Shown piece after piece: positions 12,181 to 21,019 of a stretch of 28,167 bases of DNA. How positions within the stretch are numbered: the stretch's first letter is position 1; each line of letters starts with the position of its first letter. Under the pieces are notes generated by a model. That model was given only the letters and a program-made list of their open reading frames with translations. It was not told the origin of the DNA and ran no database searches. The translations under genes were made by a program, and so were the position numbers. The stretch spans positions 1 to 28,167 of IMG/VR virus record IMGVR_UViG_3300022934_000129. One strand, written 5' to 3'. Source of the stretch: a virus.

Positions 12181-12963
12181 TTATCCCGGGTACGACTTCA
12201 TCACCTCAGACCGCGCTACAAACAGCTCCACCGCATCGGTATCGGTATTGGTCAGGGTGAACACGCCGTAGTGCCCGAGGATGCCGTGCGACTCAGCCTC
12301 TTGGTTCTTGATGCCCGCGCATAGCGGAGCTACGATACCCGGCGCGGGAGCACCGGCGTTGTCGTGCAACACCTGATTGATGCCAGCGGGGATGTTGACA
12401 TTGATGGCGGTAACGCGCCCAGCATAGACAAGCGTGTCGTAGCCGGGAGCGTCGGCGTAATAGAAGTAGTCGTCAACGCTGAGGATGCTGCTGACGGGCT
12501 GGTCCAGAGGGAAGTCGACCTGACCGGGGACGGTGACGGTACCTACGCCAATGCCATTGAGGGACCGCAGGGCATACTCGTCGGGGTCGGCGGGTACGAT
12601 ACCGGGGTTGCGGACGAAAGCAAACCAGTCGCCCTCTTTCTTCTCGAAGTACGTGTCGGGGATATTGCCTGTGTCCTGTTGGTCCGAAACCAGCGTTGCC
12701 GACCATGGCCTGTTGCCCTCGTACTGTAGCGTCTTGAAAATTTTGTTGACGATAGGCTCGTCGTTGAATACGCTCTGTAGGGTGCTGTTGTACTGGACGC
12801 CATAGAAGTTGTTGCGCGTCTCATTGGTATTGTGTCGGAAGAGGTTGCCGCCATTGAAGGTGTACAGGTACTGGTTCATACCCTGAATCCAGTCAGGATA
12901 GAACGAGTAGAACGAAGGCCAACCCTCGGCAGGGGGACTGTATGTCAGTGTGTAGTTAGGCAT
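12181..12963 (-). CDS. Tail/virion protein related to nozzle-associated beta modules
   Basis: The protein has 260 residues. The opening YTLTYSPPAEGWPSFYSFYP and following NGGNLFRHNTNETRNNFYGV pattern is one I recall from crAss-like tail proteins, either as a separate gene or fused to the nozzle protein. EGNRPWSATLVSDQQDTGNI and FEKKEGDWFAFVRNPG continue that pattern. The C-terminal half (about 150-260) is beta-rich with a single Cys and may be an attachment or capping domain. It starts with a one-base overlap to the previous gene and is followed by a 15-base gap. Its function is inferred as a structural part of the tail tip; there is no sign of enzymatic activity. Confidence 0.6.
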   Translation of the reverse strand: MPNYTLTYSPPAEGWPSFYSFYPDWIQGMNQYLYTFNGGNLFRHNTNETRNNFYGVQYNSTLQSVFNDEPIVNKIFKTLQYEGNRPWSATLVSDQQDTGNIPDTYFEKKEGDWFAFVRNPGIVPADPDEYALRSLNGIGVGTVTVPGQVDFPLDQPVSSILSVDDYFYYADAPGYDTLVYAGRVTAINVNIPAGINQVLHDNAGAPAPGIVAPLCAGIKNQEAESHGILGHYGVFTLTNTDTDAVELFVARSEVMKSYPG

Positions 12964-13889
12964 TACGGGCAGGGAGTGTCGACGAACGTAACGATGCCAT
13001 TGGTGATGGTGTGTAGCGTTCCATTGCCTCCGTCCTCAAATAGATAGATGCCGTCGGGCAACGGAGTTACACCATCGGGGTCTTCAAATATCCAGTCGTA
13101 GAGGGCGGGCGCACCCGGAGTGCCGGTAACAGGAGCGTTGTAGTACGTCCTGTCACGCGTGTCTCCGCAAATGGTGTTGATTTTTCCCGACGCAAAGCCA
13201 GTTAGCTTGACCGGACACGCCACGTCGAGCAGCGTAGCGATACCTGTACACGACTGAGGTGCAGCAACGGTGATGGTGAGCGGAGCGGTGACGGCGCTGA
13301 CCTTGGGAATGACCATGACGCAGGCGCCGGGAGAGCCAGTAGAAGTAAAACTGGCATCGGAAGGGGCTACGAAGACGTTGCTCTGCAAGCCCGTGGCATA
13401 GAACGAGCTGGTAAGCCACTCGTAGTCGGGTACGCCGGCGTAAGGTGAGCCCGAGACAAGGGCCAACGAGCACGCGTCGGCATCGTATCCCAAGTACGTA
13501 GCACGCACGGGGTTGGCGGCAGCGTGGTACCCGTCGACGGGGGAGCTCAGGGCGTTGTACGTCGAGCCAGCGAAGTTGGCGAGGATACCGTGAGGCGTCG
13601 TGCGCGGAGTGAACGTAACGAGGATGGCACCCGTAGCTACACCCATATCGACCTGCACCGTATACAAGCCCACGCCGGGGAAGTTGCTATTGATGGTGAC
13701 GGGGCACGAGGAGATACAGCTCTGGCATGTGTTCAGGGGCCCGAGAACGCCGCCAATAGCCTCACGATATAGACCACCCTGAGAGTAGAAACCGTTAGGA
13801 GCAGGCGTCGTAAGCGCGGCATCGGTGTAGATGTTGGTTGCCGCAGCGAGGCTGGACCCATTCAGATAGTAGTTTCCTATGACGCCCAT
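12963..13889 (-). CDS. Beta-rich, Cys-containing probable tail-surface protein
   Basis: The protein has 308 residues with few charges, rich in Gly, Thr, Ser and Ala, suggesting an all-beta extracellular fold. The N-terminus (YYLNGSSLAAATNIYTDAAL then NGFYSQGGLYREAIGGVLGP) and the segment GLYTVQVDMGVATGAILVTF look like a module I remember from structural proteins of marine Bacteroidota phages. Cysteines at 55, 58 and 62 (TCQSCISSC), with more near the C-terminus (CTGIATLLDVAC, TICGD, DTPCP), could form disulphides or bind metal. The gene sits one base after the nozzle stop and shares a TAATG with the next gene. A receptor-binding or spike role is plausible but unproven; no catalytic motif is visible. 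Confidence 0.55.
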   Translation of the reverse strand: MGVIGNYYLNGSSLAAATNIYTDAALTTPAPNGFYSQGGLYREAIGGVLGPLNTCQSCISSCPVTINSNFPGVGLYTVQVDMGVATGAILVTFTPRTTPHGILANFAGSTYNALSSPVDGYHAAANPVRATYLGYDADACSLALVSGSPYAGVPDYEWLTSSFYATGLQSNVFVAPSDASFTSTGSPGACVMVIPKVSAVTAPLTITVAAPQSCTGIATLLDVACPVKLTGFASGKINTICGDTRDRTYYNAPVTGTPGAPALYDWIFEDPDGVTPLPDGIYLFEDGGNGTLHTITNGIVTFVDTPCP

Positions 13890-13890
13890 A

Positions 13891-16800
13891 TCAGCAGTCG
13901 CATTCGTTAATGGTAATCAACACGTAAGCAGCATCGCCAGCCACCACAACGGGATAGGTGCTTGAGCATACCGTAGTGCCCTGCTTGCTGCCCAGAGTAA
14001 AGTACTCAGTGGTGGCAGTATCGCAGTCGGTGTACTCGAACGTCACGTTGGGGTTGTTGTCGTTGTACACCTCGTACTCGACACAGACCGCAGGGTCGCA
14101 GGTACACCCGCAGCACGCACCCACCTTGGTGGCATCGAAACACAACTGGGTAGGCAACTGCAACGAGTAGTCCCAAATCAAATACAAGTACTGACCCGTA
14201 CCCGCCGTAGACATATTGAACTGACCGGTGTAGATAGCAGGGCCCCCGGCAGGAGTGAGAACGTTGCCTGCCGCAGCGGTAAGCAAAGACGCGATATCGA
14301 CCGGCGTATTGGCATAGTCGGTAGCCGAGCGCAGGTAGTAGAACCTGTCGGTAGGCTTGAGGATGTAGTCGTCAATCTGCGTGCGATGCGAAATCATCGT
14401 CACATCGGCATTGTCAGTAGGGATGACGCCGCCCCCTTGGTAGCCAGTAATCTCTTGGTACTGCGACACCAATGGGATATTGGTCGAGTTGAGGAACTTG
14501 ACCTGCTGCGTATGCAGCGGAGAGACGTAATTGGCTACCTCCCAACGGTAGTTGTTGTGGACAGTCTTACCCGCATCGGCTTGGTTGGTGACAGTAACAA
14601 GCCTGATGGTAATGATGTCTGCATCGGGGCACTCGACGGTAACCTGAACGATGAAGCGCCCCGTACCGAAGAAGTTGATGTTGATATCGACGGTGTCTAC
14701 AACGATGTTGTTCTTATCGACAAGGAACGAGCTCGAAGCCCCCGCTCCGATGAGGCCAGAGTTGGTGGTGACGCCATTGTATAGCGCATTGATTTGCGCT
14801 TGGTCTCCCGGCTCAGCTTGAAGTACGGTATACACCACCGATACATTGCCCACCAAGTCGCCCACGTTGACCGAGTACGACTCCCCGGCAGCGGTAAGCT
14901 GGAACGTCTGCGTGACGCCACACTCTAGCCGCGTATCCTCCCCGGGTAGCGGGGTCTCGTTATTGGCCAACACGTACTCGTTCATATATGGGTCGTAGCC
15001 CCCGAGCTTCTGCGTGCTGAAGTTCTCGATGAACATATCGCGGAACCAGCTCCGCATACCTTGCTCACTGATGACGGTGAGCTGCTCGCTAGTGCCATCG
15101 CCATAGAGGTGGATGACGGACCCCCGCTTGGCGTCGGTGAAGAACTTGTGTGGCCCCCACTCAGCAAAGCTCTCAGGGTTGTTGCTGATGCCGAAGTCTT
15201 CGGTCCTAGCCACCTGCGTACCCAACACCTCAGGCACAGACGTAACCACACTCTCGCCAGTAGAATCGGTGAGCAGGTTCTTTTCTGCCAAGACGTAGCT
15301 AATCTTATCCTCCTGCAACGTGAGGATATCGGTACGCCTGCCGAACAGCTTCTCTACAGGTCCATAGCTCTCCTCTAGTGGCTTGAAGTTGAGCAGCCCA
15401 AGGTTGAACTCGTTGAGCTTGTTTACGTTCGTCTCGTCGTTGTATACGCCGCTGTAGGTGAGGTCAGCGAAACGGCGAATCTGCTTGTAGTCCTGAGCAC
15501 TGACGGTAGTGACGCGGTTGCCCATAGTGATGGGCTTGCCTACCACGGAGTCACGAATCTTGTAGCTCTCTACGCCATTGCCATAGGTGATGCAGTTGAA
15601 GAACGCCGTGTCGATAAGCGCCGATTGCAGTGCCGTCTGGTTCCTGAGGTTGCCTTGGTGGAAGCCGCCCACGATATCATACGATACGCTCGACTCGTAC
15701 CACAGGTCGGGCAGGGCGTCCTGCGGCTGCGTCTCAAAAACAAACAACGTATTGGCCGCCACAATCTTCCATCGCGCCTTGACGCAAGACCGTCGGTTGT
15801 TGTTGAGGTCGAGATTGGTGAAGCCAGTGCATCGCTGCGTACCCGTGGTGACGAACCGAACGACGTTTCCTTGACGGTAAAAGCACAAACGATTTTCGCA
15901 CAAAGACCCGTCACCAAGGCCATAGTTGCCCGCCTGACTGGATGCCAGAGGGAAGACGTTGTTGGTAGGCACACACGCGTCGGGGTCCCCAGCCTGCCCC
16001 TCAGCGTTTTCGATAGACTCAGTAACTCCGGGCTGACCGTAGAACCACTCGGCTATGCTGTTGTAGTCAGCGTCGGCGATATACGTCTGGTCAAAGGCCA
16101 AGTACCTAGACTCACACGAGCCCGTGCCGTCGCCCGTGCCGCTACGGTTGTACTCAACCTCAAAGGTGATGCGGCTGCCCGCAGGGATAGCGGGAACTAC
16201 AACGCCACCGACTATCGTCTCGACAGGGAATCCATCAATGACAAGGGTGGGGAAGTCTTGGTCTGCCCCAGAACCAGTGTCGGTGCAGATGCTTTGCCAA
16301 GCACTATCGTAATCAAACCCAGCTAACGTAGGGTCGGGCGTGACGGGGAAGTCCGCCTTGACCTTCATGTACGTGCCCGGGAGGTTGCCAGTGACAATAT
16401 CATCCTCGGCATAAGAGCTCTTCTCCAATACCGTAGTGTACGTACACGTAGACGTAGGTCCGTCGGCGTCGGCCTTGACGATATACCTGTCTCCCTTCTC
16501 CACCTTGGCTGCCTGCTCACCCTCGAGGAGGAAGTAGGTGTAGCCGTTGGCATCGGTGTAAAGGATGTTGGAATAGATAGTCTCGTAGTTCTCCCGGTCC
16601 GGCTTGATGACGAACTTGTAGCGGTCCGCCCAGAACGGAGGGCGCTCCCATACGGGAATCTCTACACGGATATTGTTGCGGAAGATGGAGTCGCCGCACG
16701 GGATATGTACCGTATTGCTCTCGCTGGTAAGGACCGTAGTAGCGCGGTTGTACTCGTCCATATAGACAATGCCAACCTGATAGGTGCGGTTGCTATGCAG

Positions 16801-18552
16801 ACTGCGCTGCGAGACGATACTGAAGTACTGCGCGACAGCACTGGTGACCGTAAGGCTCTCGTAAGAGTCGGTAGCCCCGCTCTGATACTGTGGCATAGGG
16901 AATGCCAGAGTGAATGAGTTGTCGGTAGACGCCACCACCTGTATCGGCTCGGCCAAGGCGTTGACGCCTGTGCCGATAAGGTTTTGTGGGTCAGGTATAC
17001 CACCCGTCTGCGTCAGCGGGAAGATGGCGTTCCACGCGTTGGTGAAGATGCTCTGGTCGGCAGCGGCGTAGTTGGCGGGGGTAGTCTCGATATTGGCTGC
17101 GGTACCGATAGCCTCTAAGAAGCTCGCGCTACTGACCATCTCAGCTACCGTAGAGAAGTTCTCAGTAAGTGGGTAGATGAAGGTGACCGTACTCTGCGGG
17201 GTAGTGGAGGTGGGCGCAAAACCACTGACGGTAAGCCACCCGTTCGGCACCTGACCGTCGTGGCTGACGCTCAACTCAATCTGTATGGTGTCGCCGATGG
17301 TGAAGTTGTAATCGGTGAACGTGAACTGTATCGTCGTGTTCGGCGTACCGGGAGTAGGCGGGAGGTTGTAGGTGGTGCTGCGACTGACGACAGAAGCCAC
17401 ATTGGCCATACCGGCCTGAAGCTTGATTTGTCCGATGAAGTAATCGAGGCGGATAGGCACACCGTACTGGTCGAGCAGGTCGTAGCCCTCGGTGTAGTTG
17501 CCGTAGACGAGCCTGTTGCCCATCATCGTCTGCGCCTTGGCTAGTAGCGGGACGTTATCGTACAGCCTGAGAATCTCACTCTCCGGAAGGATGGTGTAGA
17601 TTTTATTGTTGTCGAAGACGTACTCGTAGTTGGTGTTGTCGGCGAGGCCAGCAGAGTCCTTGTCTATCTTCTCTATGACGCGGATGATGCTGTCGTCCAT
17701 CTCCTTGAACAGGAGGTCGACGCCCACCACAAGCTCGCTACCGCTGTTGTAGGTGATGGTACACGCGTTGGTGACGTTCTCCATGCCCTCGTTGGTGAAC
17801 GACTCAGGCGTAAAGAGGAACGGCTTGGCAACGAAAGAAGGGGCCGAGAACTGCGAGGTGGCGGAGTACTCACCGTTGGCGTACCGATAGCGATACGCGA
17901 AACAGATGAGGCGGTCCTCCATATAGGTGTTTTGCTCGTCACCAGAATCGAAGGGGACGATAGCAGGCGAGTTGTCCGGCGGAGCCTTGATAACCAAGAT
18001 GTCCTCACCCAACAGCGGCGAGTCGACAGCGCCGGTAGGGTTGGGATAGTTGGTGGTGACGTTGATGCGGCGCGGAGGGTTCCTGTCGTCGGTGAAGAAG
18101 AGCAGGTCCTCAACCAAGTCTACGCCCGTAACAAGGTTGTACTGGTCGAAGTTGAGGGTGGTATCGAAGCCACCGCCATCGTCGATACTCACCACATGGT
18201 AAGTGATGATTTGCGTAACGGTATTGTACGATACGATGAGGTCGAGCTTGCCCGTCAGGCCTGTAGCTGCAAAGCCCGGGTCATGGACGAACCAGTACAT
18301 GGTCTCGTTGGCGCCGTCAGCATAGGCTCCGATACATACAGCATTGGCACTCAGGGGGTCGCCCGTAGGTGGGTATACCAGCGTTGTGAGCTGCTCGTTG
18401 CCCTTGGTGTTTTCTACCGCACCTATCTCGGATTCCTCGGTGGAACCCATACGGATATTCTGTGCGTCGATATACTCTCCATCGGGAACAAGGCGCTCGT
18501 CGACGCTCTTGTTCATCCGCCCCTTGATGAAGTTCCTGACCAGATTCGCCAT
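13891..18552 (-). CDS. Giant nozzle/'stabilisation' tail protein with Cys-rich C-terminus
   Basis: The protein has 1553 residues. The first 50 (FIKGRMNKSVDERLVPDGEY, then IDAQNIRMG and EIGAVENTKGN) match the start I remember for phage stabilisation/tail-nozzle proteins, which close the short tail below the ring proteins. The body is beta-rich and propeller-like. Around residues 1200-1340 a beta-sandwich insertion (CGVTQTFQLTAAGESYSVNV) resembles an Ig-like tail-surface module. The final ~80 residues hold a cysteine cluster (GACCGCTCDPAVC) and a VTFEYTDCDTATTEYF repeat-like sandwich ending in NECDC. Similar Cys-bearing modules recur in the next gene. The protein is longer than I expect for crAss-like homologues, probably because of the added C-terminal modules. 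The one-base ATG/TAA overlap with the upstream gene and one-base gap to the downstream gene suggest a tight operon. Confidence 0.75.
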   Translation of the reverse strand: MANLVRNFIKGRMNKSVDERLVPDGEYIDAQNIRMGSTEESEIGAVENTKGNEQLTTLVYPPTGDPLSANAVCIGAYADGANETMYWFVHDPGFAATGLTGKLDLIVSYNTVTQIITYHVVSIDDGGGFDTTLNFDQYNLVTGVDLVEDLLFFTDDRNPPRRINVTTNYPNPTGAVDSPLLGEDILVIKAPPDNSPAIVPFDSGDEQNTYMEDRLICFAYRYRYANGEYSATSQFSAPSFVAKPFLFTPESFTNEGMENVTNACTITYNSGSELVVGVDLLFKEMDDSIIRVIEKIDKDSAGLADNTNYEYVFDNNKIYTILPESEILRLYDNVPLLAKAQTMMGNRLVYGNYTEGYDLLDQYGVPIRLDYFIGQIKLQAGMANVASVVSRSTTYNLPPTPGTPNTTIQFTFTDYNFTIGDTIQIELSVSHDGQVPNGWLTVSGFAPTSTTPQSTVTFIYPLTENFSTVAEMVSSASFLEAIGTAANIETTPANYAAADQSIFTNAWNAIFPLTQTGGIPDPQNLIGTGVNALAEPIQVVASTDNSFTLAFPMPQYQSGATDSYESLTVTSAVAQYFSIVSQRSLHSNRTYQVGIVYMDEYNRATTVLTSESNTVHIPCGDSIFRNNIRVEIPVWERPPFWADRYKFVIKPDRENYETIYSNILYTDANGYTYFLLEGEQAAKVEKGDRYIVKADADGPTSTCTYTTVLEKSSYAEDDIVTGNLPGTYMKVKADFPVTPDPTLAGFDYDSAWQSICTDTGSGADQDFPTLVIDGFPVETIVGGVVVPAIPAGSRITFEVEYNRSGTGDGTGSCESRYLAFDQTYIADADYNSIAEWFYGQPGVTESIENAEGQAGDPDACVPTNNVFPLASSQAGNYGLGDGSLCENRLCFYRQGNVVRFVTTGTQRCTGFTNLDLNNNRRSCVKARWKIVAANTLFVFETQPQDALPDLWYESSVSYDIVGGFHQGNLRNQTALQSALIDTAFFNCITYGNGVESYKIRDSVVGKPITMGNRVTTVSAQDYKQIRRFADLTYSGVYNDETNVNKLNEFNLGLLNFKPLEESYGPVEKLFGRRTDILTLQEDKISYVLAEKNLLTDSTGESVVTSVPEVLGTQVARTEDFGISNNPESFAEWGPHKFFTDAKRGSVIHLYGDGTSEQLTVISEQGMRSWFRDMFIENFSTQKLGGYDPYMNEYVLANNETPLPGEDTRLECGVTQTFQLTAAGESYSVNVGDLVGNVSVVYTVLQAEPGDQAQINALYNGVTTNSGLIGAGASSSFLVDKNNIVVDTVDININFFGTGRFIVQVTVECPDADIITIRLVTVTNQADAGKTVHNNYRWEVANYVSPLHTQQVKFLNSTNIPLVSQYQEITGYQGGGVIPTDNADVTMISHRTQIDDYILKPTDRFYYLRSATDYANTPVDIASLLTAAAGNVLTPAGGPAIYTGQFNMSTAGTGQYLYLIWDYSLQLPTQLCFDATKVGACCGCTCDPAVCVEYEVYNDNNPNVTFEYTDCDTATTEYFTLGSKQGTTVCSSTYPVVVAGDAAYVLITINECDC

Positions 18553-19457
18553 TACTTAATCAACTTGTCGCGACCACGCAGGTTCATGAGCAACCGTCCC
18601 GGGTGGATGTTGCTGATACGAATCTTGGCATTGCGCAACAAGGCGTTCTTCTTCTTTCGGGCCCGGTTCACGATGTACTCCTGTACGCCCAGCTTGGCGT
18701 CAAGGATAGCGTAGTTGATGTACGCGTAGACGTACTCCTCGAAAAGCTTATTGACCGTAATAGCGGTATTGTCGCCACCCTCCATGCCGTCGCTGACGTA
18801 CTCGAGGATGATGAGGTCGCCGTCGATACCACTGCTGAAGTTGATGACGCCACCCTTGCGGTCGATACTGAAGGTCGGATTGAAGTTCGCCGTCTCGGTA
18901 TTCAATCCATACCGCGCTCCGATGTTGTAGTCGAAGTACCAATCGCCATCACAGCAATACCCCATCTGCCCGTCGAAGTTGCTGTTCTGATTCAGGTAGA
19001 TACTCTTCTTGGTACCCGTGATGCGGTCGTAGTCGATGGTCGAGTTCTGCGGGCGCAGGATGTTGCCGTTCTGGTCGAACAAGATATTGCAGTCGTTGTC
19101 CTGCAAATACGCCGCACTGAAGTTGGTCTGGATATTCTCTGTCAGGGGGCGCAGGAGGCCGTCCTTGTACAGGCTGATGCGCACCCAGTTGACGTAGTCG
19201 GAGGGGAGAACGTACCGCAGTTGGTCGCAGATACTGAGCTCGAGAATCTTGACCTCCTTGAACGCGTCGTAGTTCAACTCTTGGATGGCACGCTTGGCGT
19301 GGAACAGGACCTTGTACCGCTCCTCGTTATTGACCAAGGAGTGGTTGCCCATGTACATGAGCTGGAAGTTGGTTACGATATCCTGCAAGGTGACGTACTG
19401 GTAGCTGCCATAATTGGCCTCATCAGTATAGTAGGCGAAGTCTGATAGATACGGCAT
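18552..19457 (-). CDS. Second ring/adaptor (tail tubular A-like) protein
   Basis: The protein has 301 residues. The segment VTLQDIVTNFQLMYMGN near residue 22 and YKVLFHAKRAIQELNYDAFK near 48-67 follow a pattern I recognise from crAss-like and related podovirus adaptor proteins. LPSDYVNWVRISLYKDG (about 84-100) is the typical next motif. The C-terminus is helical and strongly basic (RARKKKNALLRNAKIRI), which could face DNA or the portal. It begins and ends with one-base TAATG overlaps, tying it translationally to the genes on both sides. Role: it probably links the portal ring to the nozzle. This is inferred from family resemblance and order; no enzymatic motif is visible. Confidence 0.7.
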   Translation of the reverse strand: MPYLSDFAYYTDEANYGSYQYVTLQDIVTNFQLMYMGNHSLVNNEERYKVLFHAKRAIQELNYDAFKEVKILELSICDQLRYVLPSDYVNWVRISLYKDGLLRPLTENIQTNFSAAYLQDNDCNILFDQNGNILRPQNSTIDYDRITGTKKSIYLNQNSNFDGQMGYCCDGDWYFDYNIGARYGLNTETANFNPTFSIDRKGGVINFSSGIDGDLIILEYVSDGMEGGDNTAITVNKLFEEYVYAYINYAILDAKLGVQEYIVNRARKKKNALLRNAKIRISNIHPGRLLMNLRGRDKLIK

Positions 19458-20161
19458 TACTGTTGCTGTTCTTCGGCGTTGGCAAACTGATAAACATCAC
19501 CCTCGCGGATGCTCATGCCAGCCATCTGCAAGATGCGATAAACCAAATTCGGCTCTTCGTCAATAGGAAGCTCAAAGTCTTGGTAGTCAGCAGCGGAAGC
19601 ATTGAACACCGGCTCGCCACCAACGAGAAGCTGGCTGTACGTCCACTTCGGGTCGAAGGGGTATCGGATGTATTGACAAACGATATCGCCCGGCTGGTTG
19701 AAGCTAGTAGGGAACACGGTGAGTGAGTCTCCTTCCAAGGTGTAAGCCGGATATTGTATCGACGGAGCGGTCAACAGACTGCTGTTGAGAAGCGTAATCT
19801 TCCCGTGGCTAACGACCTCAGCCTCGACGCCACCGGCCAGCACCTTGTTCAGCAAGTAGTAGTCGTCGCCCGTAGTGGTCACACTCGGAGCGAAGAAAGT
19901 ATTCCCCGCATTCTGTATCAGCGTAGCCGTGCGAGAGAACCCGTCGATGGCTTCGCGCACCGCCTTGTTGAGGTCGGCGTACTCGGTGCCCGCCATGCGG
20001 GAGTTCTCGGCGTTGATGACCTGATTGAGCTCCTTGAAATACCCATCAAAGATTTCTAGCTGCGCCTGCTTGGCATACAGGTTGAAGTCCCCGGGAGAAA
20101 TGTAACCGTAGTTGTTCTTGTTGAGAATCGACAGTACGGTTTGACGGACCGAGTTAATCAT
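19457..20161 (-). CDS. Ring/adaptor-like head-tail connector protein
   Basis: The protein has 234 residues. The N-terminus (VRQTVLSILNKNNYGYISPG, then FNLYAKQAQLEIFDGYFKEL) is a helical pattern I associate with crAss-like ring or connector proteins that stack under the portal. A beta-rich middle (TLEGDSLTVFPTSFNQPGDI) and a conserved-looking YIRYPFDPKWTY segment follow. The last residues are helical and Gln-rich. Placement straight after the head module and before the nozzle protein supports a neck role. The exact ring identity cannot be read from sequence alone. The ATG lies about 10 bases past the terminator hairpin. Its TAA overlaps the next ATG by one base (TAATG), so translation of the pair is probably coupled. 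Confidence 0.65.
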   Translation of the reverse strand: MINSVRQTVLSILNKNNYGYISPGDFNLYAKQAQLEIFDGYFKELNQVINAENSRMAGTEYADLNKAVREAIDGFSRTATLIQNAGNTFFAPSVTTTGDDYYLLNKVLAGGVEAEVVSHGKITLLNSSLLTAPSIQYPAYTLEGDSLTVFPTSFNQPGDIVCQYIRYPFDPKWTYSQLLVGGEPVFNASAADYQDFELPIDEEPNLVYRILQMAGMSIREGDVYQFANAEEQQQ

Positions 20162-20165
20162 TCTC

Positions 20166-20197
20166 TAAAGATAGAAAAGCCGCCCTAAGGCGGCTTT
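20166..20197 (-). terminator. Intrinsic terminator between head and tail modules
   Basis: On the transcribed strand a 9-bp stem (aaagccgcc / ggcggcttt) closes a four-base ttag loop and runs into a T-rich tail (tctatcttt). It lies in the 57-base gap after the TGA at 20219 and ends just before the ATG at 20161, which limits a full U-tract. It is probably a partial terminator separating head genes from tail genes. Confidence 0.75.
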
Positions 20198-20218
20198 CCG
20201 TATCGGTATGGTTACAGT

Positions 20219-20953
20219 TCACTCCTCAGTCAACGCCTCAAGGGCTCGGAGGTGCTCAAGGCCCTCGTCGCTAAGTAGATAGGAAATCGCAACCGATAAG
20301 TAGTCTTTGCCGTGCGGTACCGTGACCAACTTCTTTTTGTTGGTAGGACCGTTGTACCAAATCTCAGTCTTGTTGCGACGGAAGGAAAGGTGGCCATCGT
20401 CGAAGAACCGCTGCACCTGCCCCTGCAACTTTATGTCGGGGTCATTGACCAACTGCAAGAAGTGCTCGGGGTCGCGGCGTACAGCAACGAGCATATCGCG
20501 GCGAAGCTCAGCCGTAGTGTACTTGCGGGGGTCTACGCCAAGCATAATGCGAGACATGGACTCGAGCTGGTCCATCGTAAGGGCCTTGCACTCGATGAGG
20601 GCGTCGACCTCAAGGTTCAGCTTTTCCACCTCAGCCTCAGCATCGCGCTCGAGGTTGATTTCCTCAAAGCGGCTTCCGTTGAGTGGGTGGATGTCCAAGA
20701 AGTGCTGAAGTACAGGATTGGTGCGCGGAACGCGAAGCAGGCCATCCTCGAAAATGATGGGCTCAACGATAGCGTTGCCATCCTGCTCGTCCTCGAAAGG
20801 GCTCTTCTGGTTCCGTGCGTAGCGGATGGGGCGGTTCTGCCCCATCTCATCATCCCAGTACAAAAGCGGCTTTCGGTTGCTGCCACGACCGGGGATGATA
20901 AAAGATAGCGGGGCCATTTCCCGCTTGAGGCGGTAAGTCTTGTCTTTACTCAT
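20219..20953 (-). CDS. Conserved crAss-like structural protein downstream of capsid gene
   Basis: The protein has 244 residues with an N-terminal basic segment (YRLKREMAPLSFIIPGRGSN). The central block has IRYARNQKSPFEDEQDGNA and then FEDGLLRVPRTNPVLQHFLD, which I remember as highly conserved in the protein encoded right after the capsid gene in crAss-like phages. A helical Glu-rich region (EAEVEKLNLEVDALIE, about 110-125) follows. The C-terminus contains a small hairpin-like part (TEIWYNGPTNKKKLVTVPHG). I know of no biochemical function; a capsid-associated or head-completion role is inferred from position only. It sits between a palindromic hairpin upstream and a terminator-like hairpin downstream, so it probably ends the head-gene transcript. 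The leader is A-rich (aaataaaatagac) with no Shine-Dalgarno. Confidence 0.7.
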   Translation of the reverse strand: MSKDKTYRLKREMAPLSFIIPGRGSNRKPLLYWDDEMGQNRPIRYARNQKSPFEDEQDGNAIVEPIIFEDGLLRVPRTNPVLQHFLDIHPLNGSRFEEINLERDAEAEVEKLNLEVDALIECKALTMDQLESMSRIMLGVDPRKYTTAELRRDMLVAVRRDPEHFLQLVNDPDIKLQGQVQRFFDDGHLSFRRNKTEIWYNGPTNKKKLVTVPHGKDYLSVAISYLLSDEGLEHLRALEALTEE

Positions 20954-20978
20954 GTCTATTTTATTTGGGGTGGATGTA

Positions 20979-21004
20979 GGGGGCGGTCGTTAACGACCGC
21001 CCCC
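20979..21004. repeat. Perfect 26-bp palindrome after the capsid gene
   Basis: Two 13-base arms pair without mismatch around a central GTTAAC. The 16-base core is cggtcgttaacgaccg, flanked by G and C runs. It lies in the 66-base gap between the capsid stop and the next start. No U-tract follows the stem on either strand, so it is not a classical intrinsic terminator. It may be an mRNA-stabilising hairpin, a leaky attenuator, or a binding site for a dimeric protein. The same 16-base core recurs inside the giant gene at 4782-4797. Confidence 0.85.
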
Positions 21005-21019
21005 ATATCCGGTTCACAA

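Noticed and set aside
18603-19445. Plus-strand open frame of 280 codons opposite the second ring protein
   Set aside because: Repetitive Val/Asp/Glu composition and full overlap with a family-typical connector gene mark it as an antisense shadow.
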